The translations under genes were made by a program, and so were the position numbers. Shown here in pieces: positions 50,885-59,478 of a stretch of DNA of 64,000 nucleotides (position 1 is the first letter of the stretch; every line of letters begins with the position of its first letter). Where the stretch lies: the NCBI GenBank assembly GCA_947378965.1, contig CANCMG010000004.1, forward strand, positions 42,324-106,323. The letters run 5' to 3'. The DNA is from Alcaligenaceae bacterium. Lineage in GTDB: Bacteria > Pseudomonadota > Gammaproteobacteria > Burkholderiales > Burkholderiaceae_B. Under the pieces are notes generated by a model. That model was given only the letters and a program-made list of their open reading frames with translations, made no database searches and was not told the origin of the DNA.

Positions 50885-52408
50885 TTACTTCGCCGTCGGC
50901 ATCACAAACTCGGCACCTTTGCCGATGGTTTCAGGCCAGCGCTGCATCACTGATTTTTGCTTGGTATAAAAACGCACGCCTTCTTCGCCGTAAGCATGCA
51001 TATCGCCAAACAGGCTCTTCTTCCAGCCGCCAAAGCCGTGCCAGGCCATCGGTACCGGAATCGGCACATTGATCCCGACCATCCCGACTTGAATGCGACG
51101 GCTAAATTCGCGTGCGACGTTGCCATCGCGCGTGTAGCAAGACACGCCATTGCCAAACTCGTGAGCGTTGATCAACTCAACTGCCTCGCCAAAGTCTTTG
51201 ACGCGTACGCAACCAAGCACGGGGCCAAAAATTTCTTCTTTATAAATGCGCATTGAAGGGGTGACGTGGTCAAACAAACTGCCGCCAGTAAAAAAGCCTT
51301 GCTCGTGTCCGGCAACTTTAATCCCGCGCCCGTCGACCACCAATTTGGCGCCTTCATTTACGCCAACTTCGATATAGCCTTCGATACGTTCAAGTGCCTG
51401 GCGTGTGACGATGGGGCCCATTTCAGCGTCGAGTTCAAGACCATTTTTGATTTTGAGCGTTTTAGCGCGCGCGGCAAGCAGGGGGACGATTTTGTCGGCG
51501 ACATCGCCCACCAGCACGGCCACCGAAATTGCCATGCAGCGTTCGCCCGCAGAGCCATAGGCCGCGCCAATCAGGCCGTCCACCGCTTGCTCGATATCCG
51601 CATCAGGCATGACCACCATATGATTTTTGGCGCCACCCAAGGCTTGCACGCGTTTGCCTAAATCGGCGCCCCGCTGGTAGATGTATTGCGCGATGGGTGT
51701 TGAGCCCACAAAGCTGATGGCTTTGACGTCTGGGTGCTCGAGCAGCGCATCGACCGCAACCTTATCGCCTTGTACGACGTTAAAGACGCCGTCTGGCAGA
51801 CCAGCCTCCTTGAATAACTGAGCCATAAAGATTGAGGCAGAAGGGTCGCGTTCGCTTGGCTTCAAAATAAAGCAATTGCCTGCTGCGATCGCAACCGGAA
51901 ACATCCAGCATGGCACCATGCATGGGAAATTAAAGGGCGTAATCCCCGCGACCACGCCCAACGGTTGGCGCAGTGTCCAGTTATCGATGCCGGTCGAAAC
52001 TTGATCGGTGAAATCGCCTTTCAATAACTGCGGCATGCCGCAGGCAAACTCAACGATGTCGATGCCACGCATGACTTCGCCTTGTGCGTCGGTGAAAACC
52101 TTGCCATGCTCTTGGGTGATGATCGAGGCCAGTTCATCTTTGCGCTCGTTGAGCAAAGCTAAAAAGTTATTCATGATGCGAGCCCGTCGAATCGGGGGGG
52201 TGTCAGCCCAACTGGCAAACGCTTTTTTTGCACTCTCAACGGCAGACTTGACGGTATCTAAGCTGGCGAGCTCAACTTGGCGTGCCACTTGCCCCGTGGC
52301 CGGATTAAAGACATCTTGGGTGCGCGCACCGGCAGTCGTGATGGCTTGGTTGTGAATCCAATGCGAGACCACACTGGGGATGACGGGCATCGGAGGCTGC
52401 TTAGACAT
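50885..52408 (-). CDS. mmsA: CoA-acylating methylmalonate-semialdehyde dehydrogenase
   Basis: A 507-aa aldehyde dehydrogenase that converts (methyl)malonate semialdehyde to propionyl-CoA or acetyl-CoA in valine, inositol or beta-alanine breakdown. The catalytic Cys is in [31 protein letters not shown] and [17 protein letters not shown] are MmsA-specific. The ATG at 52408 has AAAGGA upstream and matches the family start; the track adds 18 codons. It diverges from the fabL-like gene across about 200 nt holding no clear site. Confidence 0.93.
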   Translation of the reverse strand: MSKQPPMPVIPSVVSHWIHNQAITTAGARTQDVFNPATGQVARQVELASLDTVKSAVESAKKAFASWADTPPIRRARIMNNFLALLNERKDELASIITQEHGKVFTDAQGEVMRGIDIVEFACGMPQLLKGDFTDQVSTGIDNWTLRQPLGVVAGITPFNFPCMVPCWMFPVAIAAGNCFILKPSERDPSASIFMAQLFKEAGLPDGVFNVVQGDKVAVDALLEHPDVKAISFVGSTPIAQYIYQRGADLGKRVQALGGAKNHMVVMPDADIEQAVDGLIGAAYGSAGERCMAISVAVLVGDVADKIVPLLAARAKTLKIKNGLELDAEMGPIVTRQALERIEGYIEVGVNEGAKLVVDGRGIKVAGHEQGFFTGGSLFDHVTPSMRIYKEEIFGPVLGCVRVKDFGEAVELINAHEFGNGVSCYTRDGNVAREFSRRIQVGMVGINVPIPVPMAWHGFGGWKKSLFGDMHAYGEEGVRFYTKQKSVMQRWPETIGKGAEFVMPTAK

Positions 52409-52605
52409 ACAAAATCCTTTTAGAGTAGGTTTCGTGGCCGCGGGGGCACGAAAAGGGGGCACTTAAACGTAATTTCTCGATAACGCTAAAAACATGTGCT
52501 CAAAATACGAGCGTAATGTCATTGTAAGATGGTTGGCTAGGTGTTCGCACTTCTTGTTAAACTTTGCCCCTTTCTTGTTCGATTGACCGGAGTCTTTTTC
52601 ACGCT

Positions 52606-53361
52606 ATGAGTCAGCCCCTTCTTGGCAAAGTTGCCCTTGTGACCGGCGCCGCTCGCGGCATCGGCCGTGCCTGCGCGTTGAAACTGGCCTCTGCTGGCTG
52701 CGACATCGTTGCTAATTATTACAACAGCTTTGACGAGGCTGAGGCCGTTTGCGCTGAAGTGCGGGCGATGGGCCGTCGTGCGATTGCGGTACAAGCCAGT
52801 GTCGGCGTGCCCGACAGCGTGGTCGAGCTGTTTGAGGTCATTACCAAAGAATTTGGCCAACTGGATATTGTGATCAGTAACGCGGCCTCGGGTGTCCTGA
52901 AGCCCGCCATGGAAATGAGTCTGAAGCATTTTCGCTGGTGTCTTGAAACTAACGCCTTCGCAGTCAATTTGTTGGCACAACAGGCTTTGCCTTTAATGAA
53001 ACATGGCGGTCGCATTGTGGCCATGTCTAGTTTGGGCGCCCAGCGTGCCATGCCTCATTATGGGTTTATCGGCGCTTCAAAGGCAGCCCTTGAGGCTTTA
53101 GTGCGCACGTTAGCGCAAGAGCTCGGCCCGCAGGGGATTCGGGTCAATACAGTTTCGGCTGGTGTCGTGGATACCGACGCGCTGAGTCACTTTCCAAATC
53201 GCGAGCAGGTCTTGTCTGAATTTGCTGCACGTACGCCGGCGGGCCCTAGTTTGCTACCCACCAACGTTGCCGATGCCGTTTACCTGTTGTGTTTGCCAGA
53301 GGCCGCATGGATCAATGGCCACACCCTAGTGGTGGATGGCGGTTTTTCAATTTCAGGGTGA
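52606..53361 (+). CDS. FabL-like enoyl-ACP reductase (SDR, Y-x6-K type)
   Basis: A 251-aa short-chain dehydrogenase/reductase. The cofactor loop is TGAARGIG (residues 13-20). The usual YxxxK is absent: the catalytic pair is Tyr152 and Lys159 in HYGFIGASK, the Y-x6-K spacing known for FabL, the Bacillus enoyl-ACP reductase III. NAASGVLKP and DTDALSHFPNRE also match FabL closely. It should reduce the enoyl intermediate in the final step of each elongation cycle. It is the first gene of the acyl-synthase cluster. The ATG at 52606 is chosen over the track start. Confidence 0.85.
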   Translation: MSQPLLGKVALVTGAARGIGRACALKLASAGCDIVANYYNSFDEAEAVCAEVRAMGRRAIAVQASVGVPDSVVELFEVITKEFGQLDIVISNAASGVLKPAMEMSLKHFRWCLETNAFAVNLLAQQALPLMKHGGRIVAMSSLGAQRAMPHYGFIGASKAALEALVRTLAQELGPQGIRVNTVSAGVVDTDALSHFPNREQVLSEFAARTPAGPSLLPTNVADAVYLLCLPEAAWINGHTLVVDGGFSISG

Positions 53362-53366
53362 ACACC

Positions 53367-54125
53367 ATGAGCTTTGAGTCAGGTTTGGCGGGTAAAGTTG
53401 CGATTGTGACGGGTGGCTCGCGCGGGATTGGGCGTGCCATTGTCGAGTGTCTGGCGGCGCAAGGCGTTAACGTCAATTTTTTCTATCGTGGTAACGAGGC
53501 CGCAGCGCTTGAGGTTGTGGCTAGCGTCACGGCTACAGGCGGTAAAGCGACAGCCCTGCAAGTCGACGTCAGTGATTCGGCTGCCTGTATCGAGGCTGTG
53601 AACGCGGTGGCCGATCGTTGTGAACGCATCGATATCTTGGTCAATAACGCGGGTATCGTGCGCGACAACCTGATGGCTGTTATGGAAGACACCGAGATCT
53701 CAGAGGTGCTCGAAACCAATATTGGCGGTGTCTTCAATGTGACCCGCCCGGTGATCCCCTTCATGATGTCTCAGCGTGCGGGCCGCATCGTCAACTTGTC
53801 GTCCGTAGCGGGCAATAAGGCGGGGCGTGGGCAGGCGAATTACGCCGCCAGTAAAGGTGCGGTCGACGCCGTCACCCGAGCTTTAGCCGTTGAGCTAGCG
53901 TCGCGCAAAATTCTGGTCAATGCGGTGGCACCAGGGGTGATTGATACTGAAATGTCGCAGCAAGTGCGTGATCTTGCCGATGATGAAGTGAAAAATAAAA
54001 TATTACTTAAGCGCTATGGTCAGGCCCAAGAAGTCGCCAACGTGGTGGCCTTTTTGGTCTCAGATATGGCCAGTTATGTCACCGGTCAGGTTCTCTATGT
54101 TGATGGCGGCTTTAAGATGGCCTGA
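53367..54125 (+). CDS. 3-Oxoacyl-ACP reductase (FabG-like SDR)
   Basis: A 252-aa SDR with cofactor loop TGGSRGIG and standard catalytic YAASK. NNAGIVRDNLMAVME and YVTGQVLYVDGGFKM are typical of FabG. It reduces the beta-ketoacyl intermediate with NADPH. AGGGTG lies ahead of the ATG, 5 nt after the fabL-like stop. With a FabL-like partner and no other housekeeping fab genes nearby, it belongs to the dedicated cluster. Confidence 0.9.
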   Translation: MSFESGLAGKVAIVTGGSRGIGRAIVECLAAQGVNVNFFYRGNEAAALEVVASVTATGGKATALQVDVSDSAACIEAVNAVADRCERIDILVNNAGIVRDNLMAVMEDTEISEVLETNIGGVFNVTRPVIPFMMSQRAGRIVNLSSVAGNKAGRGQANYAASKGAVDAVTRALAVELASRKILVNAVAPGVIDTEMSQQVRDLADDEVKNKILLKRYGQAQEVANVVAFLVSDMASYVTGQVLYVDGGFKMA

Positions 54126-54148
54126 GTTTTTGGCCAAAGTCGCTTGAG

Positions 54149-54183
54149 GTGTAGTGGCTAACCCAAGGGGGATTTCACTACAC
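54149..54183 (+). other. Stem-loop between fabG and the acyl carrier protein gene
   Basis: GTGTAGTG pairs perfectly with CACTACAC around a 19-nt loop that contains AACCC/GGGGG; two more flanking pairs are possible. It lies in the only gap over 10 nt within the acyl-synthase cluster. It lacks a T run, so an RNA-processing or stability role that raises ACP mRNA relative to upstream genes is more likely than termination. Confidence 0.5.
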
Positions 54184-54227
54184 TTGAGTTAAAATGACGC
54201 GCGCTTACCTCATATCCGGAGCTAATT

Positions 54228-54656
54228 ATGGCTGAAGCAGTCATCTCGAAAGAAGAAATTATGGCGGTGTTTCCAACCGTCCAAAAAACGATGGCAGATG
54301 CCCTCGGTTGCGATGTAGATGACATCAAGCTTGATGTGTCCTTGATCGAGGGTCTTGATGCCGAATCGATCGATTTCCTTGATATGGTGTTTCGCCTTGA
54401 GCGCGCCTTTAAAATCAAGGTGCCACGCGGCAAAATTATCGAAGACGTGCGCGGCGACATGCCCGTGACAGATTTCGAACAAGGCGGCGTCCTGACAGAC
54501 AAAGGTGTGGCGCGCTTACGTGAATATTTGTCTGAAATCGACGAATCACGTTTTAAGTTGCCAATGCGCGTAGATCACATCGCGCGGTTGTATACGCCCG
54601 AAACTTTCTGCAAGCTCGTGATTCGTGCTCAGCGCGCTTCACAAGCCGCTGGCTGA
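54228..54656 (+). CDS. Long acyl carrier protein, AcpXL-like
   Basis: A 142-aa acyl carrier protein, longer than the usual 75-80 aa. The phosphopantetheine site is Ser47 in LDAESIDFLDMVF, where DSL is replaced by ESI. The stretch SIDFLDMVFRLERAFKIKVP closely resembles rhizobial AcpXL, which carries very-long-chain acyl groups for lipid A. About 60 residues follow the ACP fold, including LPMRVDHIARLYTPETF, and are unassigned. GGAG lies ahead of the ATG. It overlaps the dehydratase gene by one nt (TGATG). Confidence 0.88.
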   Translation: MAEAVISKEEIMAVFPTVQKTMADALGCDVDDIKLDVSLIEGLDAESIDFLDMVFRLERAFKIKVPRGKIIEDVRGDMPVTDFEQGGVLTDKGVARLREYLSEIDESRFKLPMRVDHIARLYTPETFCKLVIRAQRASQAAG

Positions 54657-55537
54657 TGGTCTTGAGTGCGGCGCGGGCCACTGCCCCCGCGCCAACCGGT
54701 CGCTTTGCTGCATTTTCCTTTGTCGATCAGATCACTCAAATCCAAGGGGTCACACGCGTGTGCGGCCTCTACACAATCCCTGCCAATATTGAGCATTTTC
54801 CAGCCAGTTTAGTGGCCGAGGCGCTAGGGCAGTTGGCTGCGTGGGTGGCGATGTCGACGCTCGGTTTCAGTCACCGCCCAGTCGCTGCGTTAGCGGGCGA
54901 CACAAAGATTTTTTCGCTGCCCAAGCCTGGGGATACGCTTGAACTCATCGTTGACATCGAATCCTGCGATGCCGAGTCGATCTTGTATCGTGGCCATGCC
55001 TTGGTCAATGGCTCTACCGTGCTTGAACTCGCTGATACCGTGGGGTCAATGCTCGACATTCAAGAGTTTGACGATCCGGCAGCTTTAGCGGCAGACTTTG
55101 CCCAGTTGAGTGCCGGCGGTCGTGCCGTGGGGGCGTTTCAGGGCGTTCCCCAGCCGTCTTTGCTCGACGTGCCAGCATCCGCCCCAGAGCAGCTTCAGGC
55201 GCAGTTGATGGTGCCTGCAAAGGCCGATTTTTTTGACGATCATTTTCCACGTAGACCGGTGTTTCCGGCAACCTTGTTACTCGATGCGCTGTTGCGATTG
55301 GCAAGCCGCGTGGCTGTGCGGGCCGCTGGCGGCACAATGCTGCGGCTCACACGTATCACCAATGTCAAAGTGCGCGCCTTTACTGCACCAGGGGCCACGC
55401 TGTTGCTGTCGGCCCAACTCGCAGCGCCCGGCGCAGACGACCTCGAACCCTATATGGTCAAGCTGACCGCTCAGGCCGAAGGTAAAACCATTGCAAGCGC
55501 CAAAATGTATTTCGCGCTTGCCGGAGAAACTGCATGA
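54656..55537 (+). CDS. Double-hotdog 3-hydroxyacyl-ACP dehydratase (FabA/FabZ-like didomain)
   Basis: A 293-aa protein with two hotdog domains. The first (about residues 20-150) has catalytic His in IEHFPASLVAEALGQL; the second (about 185-290) in FFDDHFPRRPVFPATLLLDAL. Both retain the His and an acidic partner (Glu in the first, Asp in the second). FabZ is normally a single domain forming dimers, so this fusion gives a built-in pseudo-dimer. It dehydrates hydroxyacyl-ACP in the elongation cycle. It overlaps ACP upstream (TGATG) and the ketosynthase downstream (ATGA). Confidence 0.85.
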   Translation: MVLSAARATAPAPTGRFAAFSFVDQITQIQGVTRVCGLYTIPANIEHFPASLVAEALGQLAAWVAMSTLGFSHRPVAALAGDTKIFSLPKPGDTLELIVDIESCDAESILYRGHALVNGSTVLELADTVGSMLDIQEFDDPAALAADFAQLSAGGRAVGAFQGVPQPSLLDVPASAPEQLQAQLMVPAKADFFDDHFPRRPVFPATLLLDALLRLASRVAVRAAGGTMLRLTRITNVKVRAFTAPGATLLLSAQLAAPGADDLEPYMVKLTAQAEGKTIASAKMYFALAGETA

Positions 55538-56847
55538 CCACACGACGTCGCGTTGCGATTACAGGTATCGGCCTGGTGACCCCGGCTGGCCTCGATGCTG
55601 CCTCAACCTGGGCGCGGATTAAAGCGGCTCGCAGTTGTGCCGGGCCGATTACGATTTTTGACGCCTCTGGGTTTTCGACCCGTATCGCCGCTGAGGTCAA
55701 AGGCTTTGACGATTTGCCCCCGATTGACGATCGTAAGTTGCTTAAGTATGCAAGCCGCGCACACCGGTTTGCGTTGGCCGCTGCCGACCAGGCGATCGCT
55801 GACGCCGGCGTGCGTCCTACCTTTCAAGATGCAACGCGTTGGGGCTGCGTAGTGGGGGCGGGCATGATGACGGTGGCTCATCAAGAAATTGCAGCCGTAC
55901 AAAGTACTGCTGCCCCGGACGGCGAATTTGTCGCAAAGGCCTTGCTCAATGAACCGATTGCCAACGATGTGATGGCCTTTAGCCGTAGCTTGTCTACAGC
56001 CGGCATTTCTTTGTTGTTACGCCGGTTTGGGATACGAGGTTACGCCTCGACCGTCCATACTGCGTGTGCTTCGGGCGGTCAGGCAATCGGTACCGCCATG
56101 CGATTAATTCGGCGTGGGTTGGCCGACCGAGTCTTGACTGGCGGTTTTGATTCAATGATTTCGCCGGTTGGGCTTTCGGGCTTTTGTTTGCTGTCTGCGG
56201 TATCGCCCGATAACGATCAGCCCGAGCGCGCTAGTCGCCCGTTTGATTTGACCCGAAACGGTTTTGTGTTGGGCGAGGGCGCTGGGTTTTTAGTCCTCGA
56301 AGAATGGAACTCAGCCGTACAACGCGGCGCGACTATTTACGCTGAGCTTGCTGGCGACGGTAACTCTCTGTCGTCGTATCGCATCACCGACTCCCATCCC
56401 TCTGGCGACGGGCCAATCCAATCAATGCGTCGAGCAATTGCCGATGCAGGCGCGGGCATCGCCGATATCGATTATCTCAACGCTCACGGCACCTCTACCC
56501 CCATGAATGACCGCAGTGAGTGCGCTGCAGTCAAAGCAGTGTTTGGCGATCGGGTCAACGAAGTCGGTGTGAGCTCAACTAAAAGCGTGACGGGTCATCT
56601 GATTGCTGCAGCGGGTGCGGTCGAAGCGGGGTTGTGCGCCTTGGCCATTCGCGAAAGCTTGATGCCACCGAATGCTAATTTGCAGCAACTTGATCCCGAC
56701 TGTGATGTCAATATCGTGCGCGACCGACCACGTGAGCAGCGCATTGGGATGGCGATTTCAAATTCACTGGGGTTTGGGGGCAGCAATAGTTGCCTGGCTT
56801 TCCGGCACCCCGAAGACACGGCGGCGCTTGTCGCCTCAGGACGGTGA
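55534..56847 (+). CDS. Beta-ketoacyl-ACP synthase (FabF-like), catalytically complete
   Basis: A 437-aa thiolase-fold ketosynthase. The nucleophile Cys178 lies in HTACASGGQ; the two catalytic His are in NAHGTSTPM and KSVTGHLIAAAG. It condenses malonyl-ACP with the growing chain. The ATG overlaps the dehydratase stop by ATGA. It is followed after 5 nt by a second ketosynthase, the order also found in rhizobial fabF2XL-fabF1XL and in type II polyketide KS/CLF pairs. Confidence 0.92.
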   Translation: MTTRRRVAITGIGLVTPAGLDAASTWARIKAARSCAGPITIFDASGFSTRIAAEVKGFDDLPPIDDRKLLKYASRAHRFALAAADQAIADAGVRPTFQDATRWGCVVGAGMMTVAHQEIAAVQSTAAPDGEFVAKALLNEPIANDVMAFSRSLSTAGISLLLRRFGIRGYASTVHTACASGGQAIGTAMRLIRRGLADRVLTGGFDSMISPVGLSGFCLLSAVSPDNDQPERASRPFDLTRNGFVLGEGAGFLVLEEWNSAVQRGATIYAELAGDGNSLSSYRITDSHPSGDGPIQSMRRAIADAGAGIADIDYLNAHGTSTPMNDRSECAAVKAVFGDRVNEVGVSSTKSVTGHLIAAAGAVEAGLCALAIRESLMPPNANLQQLDPDCDVNIVRDRPREQRIGMAISNSLGFGGSNSCLAFRHPEDTAALVASGR

Positions 56848-56852
56848 GCACC

Positions 56853-58124
56853 ATGAGCCGAATCGTAATTACAGGAAATGGTGCGATCTGCGGTGCTGGC
56901 ACTGCTCCAGGCAGTATCGTTGAGACGTTGTTGGCGGGTCGCTCTGCCATCGCGCCAATCACGAGCTTCGAGGCCGAACAATTTCAAGGCGGCTTGGCTG
57001 CTGAGGTGCCTGACTACAACGGCGGCAAGCTACTAGGCGATCGCAAGTTGCTTAAGTTAGTACGACGTTCTGATGTCTTTGGCATCTATGCGGGCACTCA
57101 GGCGATTGAACAAGCGGGCTTACCGGCTTGGCGTGCGGCGCTCGATGAAACCGCAGCCGCGCACTATGCAGATCACACTGGGTGTTATGTGGGCTCAGGC
57201 GGAGGCGCCTTCGAGGTCAATTACGACTTTTTTCCGCTGATGGCCGAAACCAAAAATGATCTGAATGGGTTTGGTCGTGAATTGTCCAACATGGTCAACC
57301 CGATGTGGTTGCTCAAGTCATTACCCAATAACGTGTTGTGCCATATTAGTATCCGCCATCAACTCAAAGGGCCAAATGGTTGCATTACTAACCACACCTC
57401 AAGTGGCATTTTGTCGGTGATTGAAAGTGCTTGGGCCTTGCGTGAGGGGGATGCCGAGCGCGTTGTGGCAGTCGGTCACGATGCCCCGATTGAGCCGCAA
57501 ACCTTGTTATATCTTGATCGAGTTGGTTTGATTGGCAAAGACCTGCTGCGACCCTTTGATCAGCGGCACGACGGTTGTTTGTTGGGCGAAGGCGCTGCGG
57601 CGCTGGTGCTCGAAACCGAGGCCTCAGCGCGTGAGCGCGGTGCGACGATATTGGGCGAGTATCTGGGTGGTGGCGATGCCGCTGAGGGCGAGGGCTTGTT
57701 TAGCATTCGCTCGGATGGCGACGGGTTGAGTCGTGCCATTGAATTGGCGCTAGACGATGCAAAGCTCAAACCCGCGGATGTTGGCATGATTGTGGCGCAT
57801 GGCAACGGGACGCAAGAATCTGATGCGTCAGAAACGGCGGCCTTAGTGAAGGTGTTTGGTGCGGATATGCCACCCGTGACTGGTTTTAAGTGGTCGGTCG
57901 GGCATCTTTTTGCGGCCGCAGGGATGTTGGATGTTGCAGTCGGGCTCGAGGCTTGCCGGCGTAAGGTGGTGCCGGGGATTGCCAATCTTGAGCACCTTGC
58001 CGAGTCATGCAAGGGGCTCAATGTGTCGAAGCAGACGCGCGCGTCACGTAGTGATGTCGTACTGGTGGTATGCCGTGGCTTTGCAGGCACCAACGGTGCG
58101 TTGTTGCTGCGCGCGATTCAATAG
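56853..58124 (+). CDS. Ketosynthase homologue lacking the active-site Cys (chain-length-factor-like)
   Basis: A 423-aa KS-fold protein. At the position of the nucleophilic Cys it has Thr182 (NHTSSGIL aligned to TACxSG). The later His residues remain (VAHGNGTQE and KWSVGHLFAAAG). Loss of the Cys is a mark of chain-length-factor subunits that pair with an active KS and shape the acyl cavity. It follows the intact KS directly. I therefore infer a KS/CLF heterodimer. Decarboxylase activity, as in KSQ domains, is an alternative. The ATG at 56853 is chosen over the track start. Confidence 0.85.
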   Translation: MSRIVITGNGAICGAGTAPGSIVETLLAGRSAIAPITSFEAEQFQGGLAAEVPDYNGGKLLGDRKLLKLVRRSDVFGIYAGTQAIEQAGLPAWRAALDETAAAHYADHTGCYVGSGGGAFEVNYDFFPLMAETKNDLNGFGRELSNMVNPMWLLKSLPNNVLCHISIRHQLKGPNGCITNHTSSGILSVIESAWALREGDAERVVAVGHDAPIEPQTLLYLDRVGLIGKDLLRPFDQRHDGCLLGEGAAALVLETEASARERGATILGEYLGGGDAAEGEGLFSIRSDGDGLSRAIELALDDAKLKPADVGMIVAHGNGTQESDASETAALVKVFGADMPPVTGFKWSVGHLFAAAGMLDVAVGLEACRRKVVPGIANLEHLAESCKGLNVSKQTRASRSDVVLVVCRGFAGTNGALLLRAIQ

Positions 58125-58125
58125 A

Positions 58126-59364
58126 GTGGATGCCTCGACTGTTCAGCAGGACTCGTTGCCCGATGGCTGCGCAGTCGATACGGTCGAAATTGCTCGTATT
58201 GCCCGCTTGGTTGAAGCCTTGCCGGGCGATCTAGAAAAGTTGTTTTCTGCCCAAGAGCTAACTGATGCCGGCGAGGGTGCAGGGCGCATCGCCAGTCTTG
58301 CGGCACGCTTTGCTGCTAAAGAGGCTTGTTTAAAACTTTTTCCCAGAGAGACTGCACTCAATACCATCACGGCCATGGATTTTTCGGTCGTGCGTGATGC
58401 CTATGGCGCACCGCAGGTGGTTGCCAGCGCTGCAGCGCAAATCGTATTGGGACTGCATTTAGTCGCCAGTATAAAGTTGTCTCTCACGCATACGCCCCTG
58501 TCGGCGACGGCAGTCGCGCTGCGAGTGCCTAAGGTCATTGAGCCAAGCCGCGGAGGGCGGTTTTTGTATCGCTGGCTGCCTTATCGCCGTCAGATCATTT
58601 TGGACAACTTAACTCGCGTGTATGGGGCGCAAGTGAGTCAGCAGAAAATCCAGTTACTTGCGCAGGCGCATTACGGACATCTGCTCAAGTTGCTAAAAGA
58701 ATTGTTGCAATTTAGGTTTTTGTCGGTGCAACAAAAAAAGGATATTGTCAAAGTCGAAGGTGTGCCCGAGATGATCAAGGCCTTCGAGGCGGGCAAGGGT
58801 GTGCTGATTTTGACCGGCCACTTCGGTAATTTTGAAGTCTCGACCATTGCCGGAATTGAACACTTTCCCCAAGTGAAGGGACGTATTCATTTTTTGCGTC
58901 GTCCGATTAAGCCTAAATGGTTGAGCGACTTGTTGACCCGCCGTTTTAATCAGGCCGGCTTTGGCGTGGTGGGGCGTCGCGGTTCACTTGAAGAGATTGT
59001 TGAGACACTTGAGCGCGGAGATGCGATCGTGTTTCCGTTTGATCAATACGCCAGGCGACCAGAAGGCATTGAAGTCGAGTTTTTTGGCTACGCTGCAGGC
59101 ACTTACAAAAGTATGGCCTTAATCGCCTTGGCGACCGGTGCGCCCGTGTTGCCGGCCGCCTCATGGCGTGAGCCCGACGGCACCCACGTATTACAGTTTT
59201 TACCTCCACTCAGCCCCATCGTTGATGAGGATGTCGGCGCCGAAATCAAGCGCAATACGCGTGCGTTCAATCAGGCACTTGAGTTGGCAATTGTGAGGCA
59301 TCCAGAGCAATGGTGGTGGGTACATCGGCGCTGGAAAAATCAACCCAAGCTGCAAGACAGCTAG
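58126..59364 (+). CDS. Fused AcpS-type phosphopantetheinyl transferase and LpxL/HtrB-type acyltransferase
   Basis: A 412-aa fusion in one frame. Residues 1-130 resemble holo-ACP synthase: Asp18 in AVDTVEIARI and Glu66 in AARFAAKEACLK are the metal ligands. Residues 138-405 are a lysophospholipid acyltransferase of the LpxL/HtrB type, with HX4E at His232-Glu237 (TGHFGNFE), FPFDQYARRPEG, and GAPVLPAASW. LpxL proteins usually begin with a membrane segment, which the AcpS domain replaces here. A GTG at 58126 or TTG at 58156 (AGGA upstream) is the start; the longer track ORF overlaps the KS gene. It would activate the cluster's ACP and transfer its acyl chain to an envelope lipid. Confidence 0.87.
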   Translation: MDASTVQQDSLPDGCAVDTVEIARIARLVEALPGDLEKLFSAQELTDAGEGAGRIASLAARFAAKEACLKLFPRETALNTITAMDFSVVRDAYGAPQVVASAAAQIVLGLHLVASIKLSLTHTPLSATAVALRVPKVIEPSRGGRFLYRWLPYRRQIILDNLTRVYGAQVSQQKIQLLAQAHYGHLLKLLKELLQFRFLSVQQKKDIVKVEGVPEMIKAFEAGKGVLILTGHFGNFEVSTIAGIEHFPQVKGRIHFLRRPIKPKWLSDLLTRRFNQAGFGVVGRRGSLEEIVETLERGDAIVFPFDQYARRPEGIEVEFFGYAAGTYKSMALIALATGAPVLPAASWREPDGTHVLQFLPPLSPIVDEDVGAEIKRNTRAFNQALELAIVRHPEQWWWVHRRWKNQPKLQDS

Positions 59365-59428
59365 GTTGTTGAACCCGTACCGCATTCATTTCACCAAGTC
59401 GCGTGACTAACAGCCCGTTCGCCCCGTA

Positions 59429-59459
59429 CCGGCTACGCGTAGTTTGTTTGCGTAGCCGG
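59429..59459. other. 10-bp perfect hairpin after the acyl-synthase cluster
   Basis: CCGGCTACGC pairs with GCGTAGCCGG over an 11-nt loop, 64 nt after the acyltransferase stop and 20 nt before a convergent gene. It has no T run, so it is a candidate terminator of low certainty. Confidence 0.45.
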
Positions 59460-59478
59460 CGGCGAGGATGCTGCGAGC

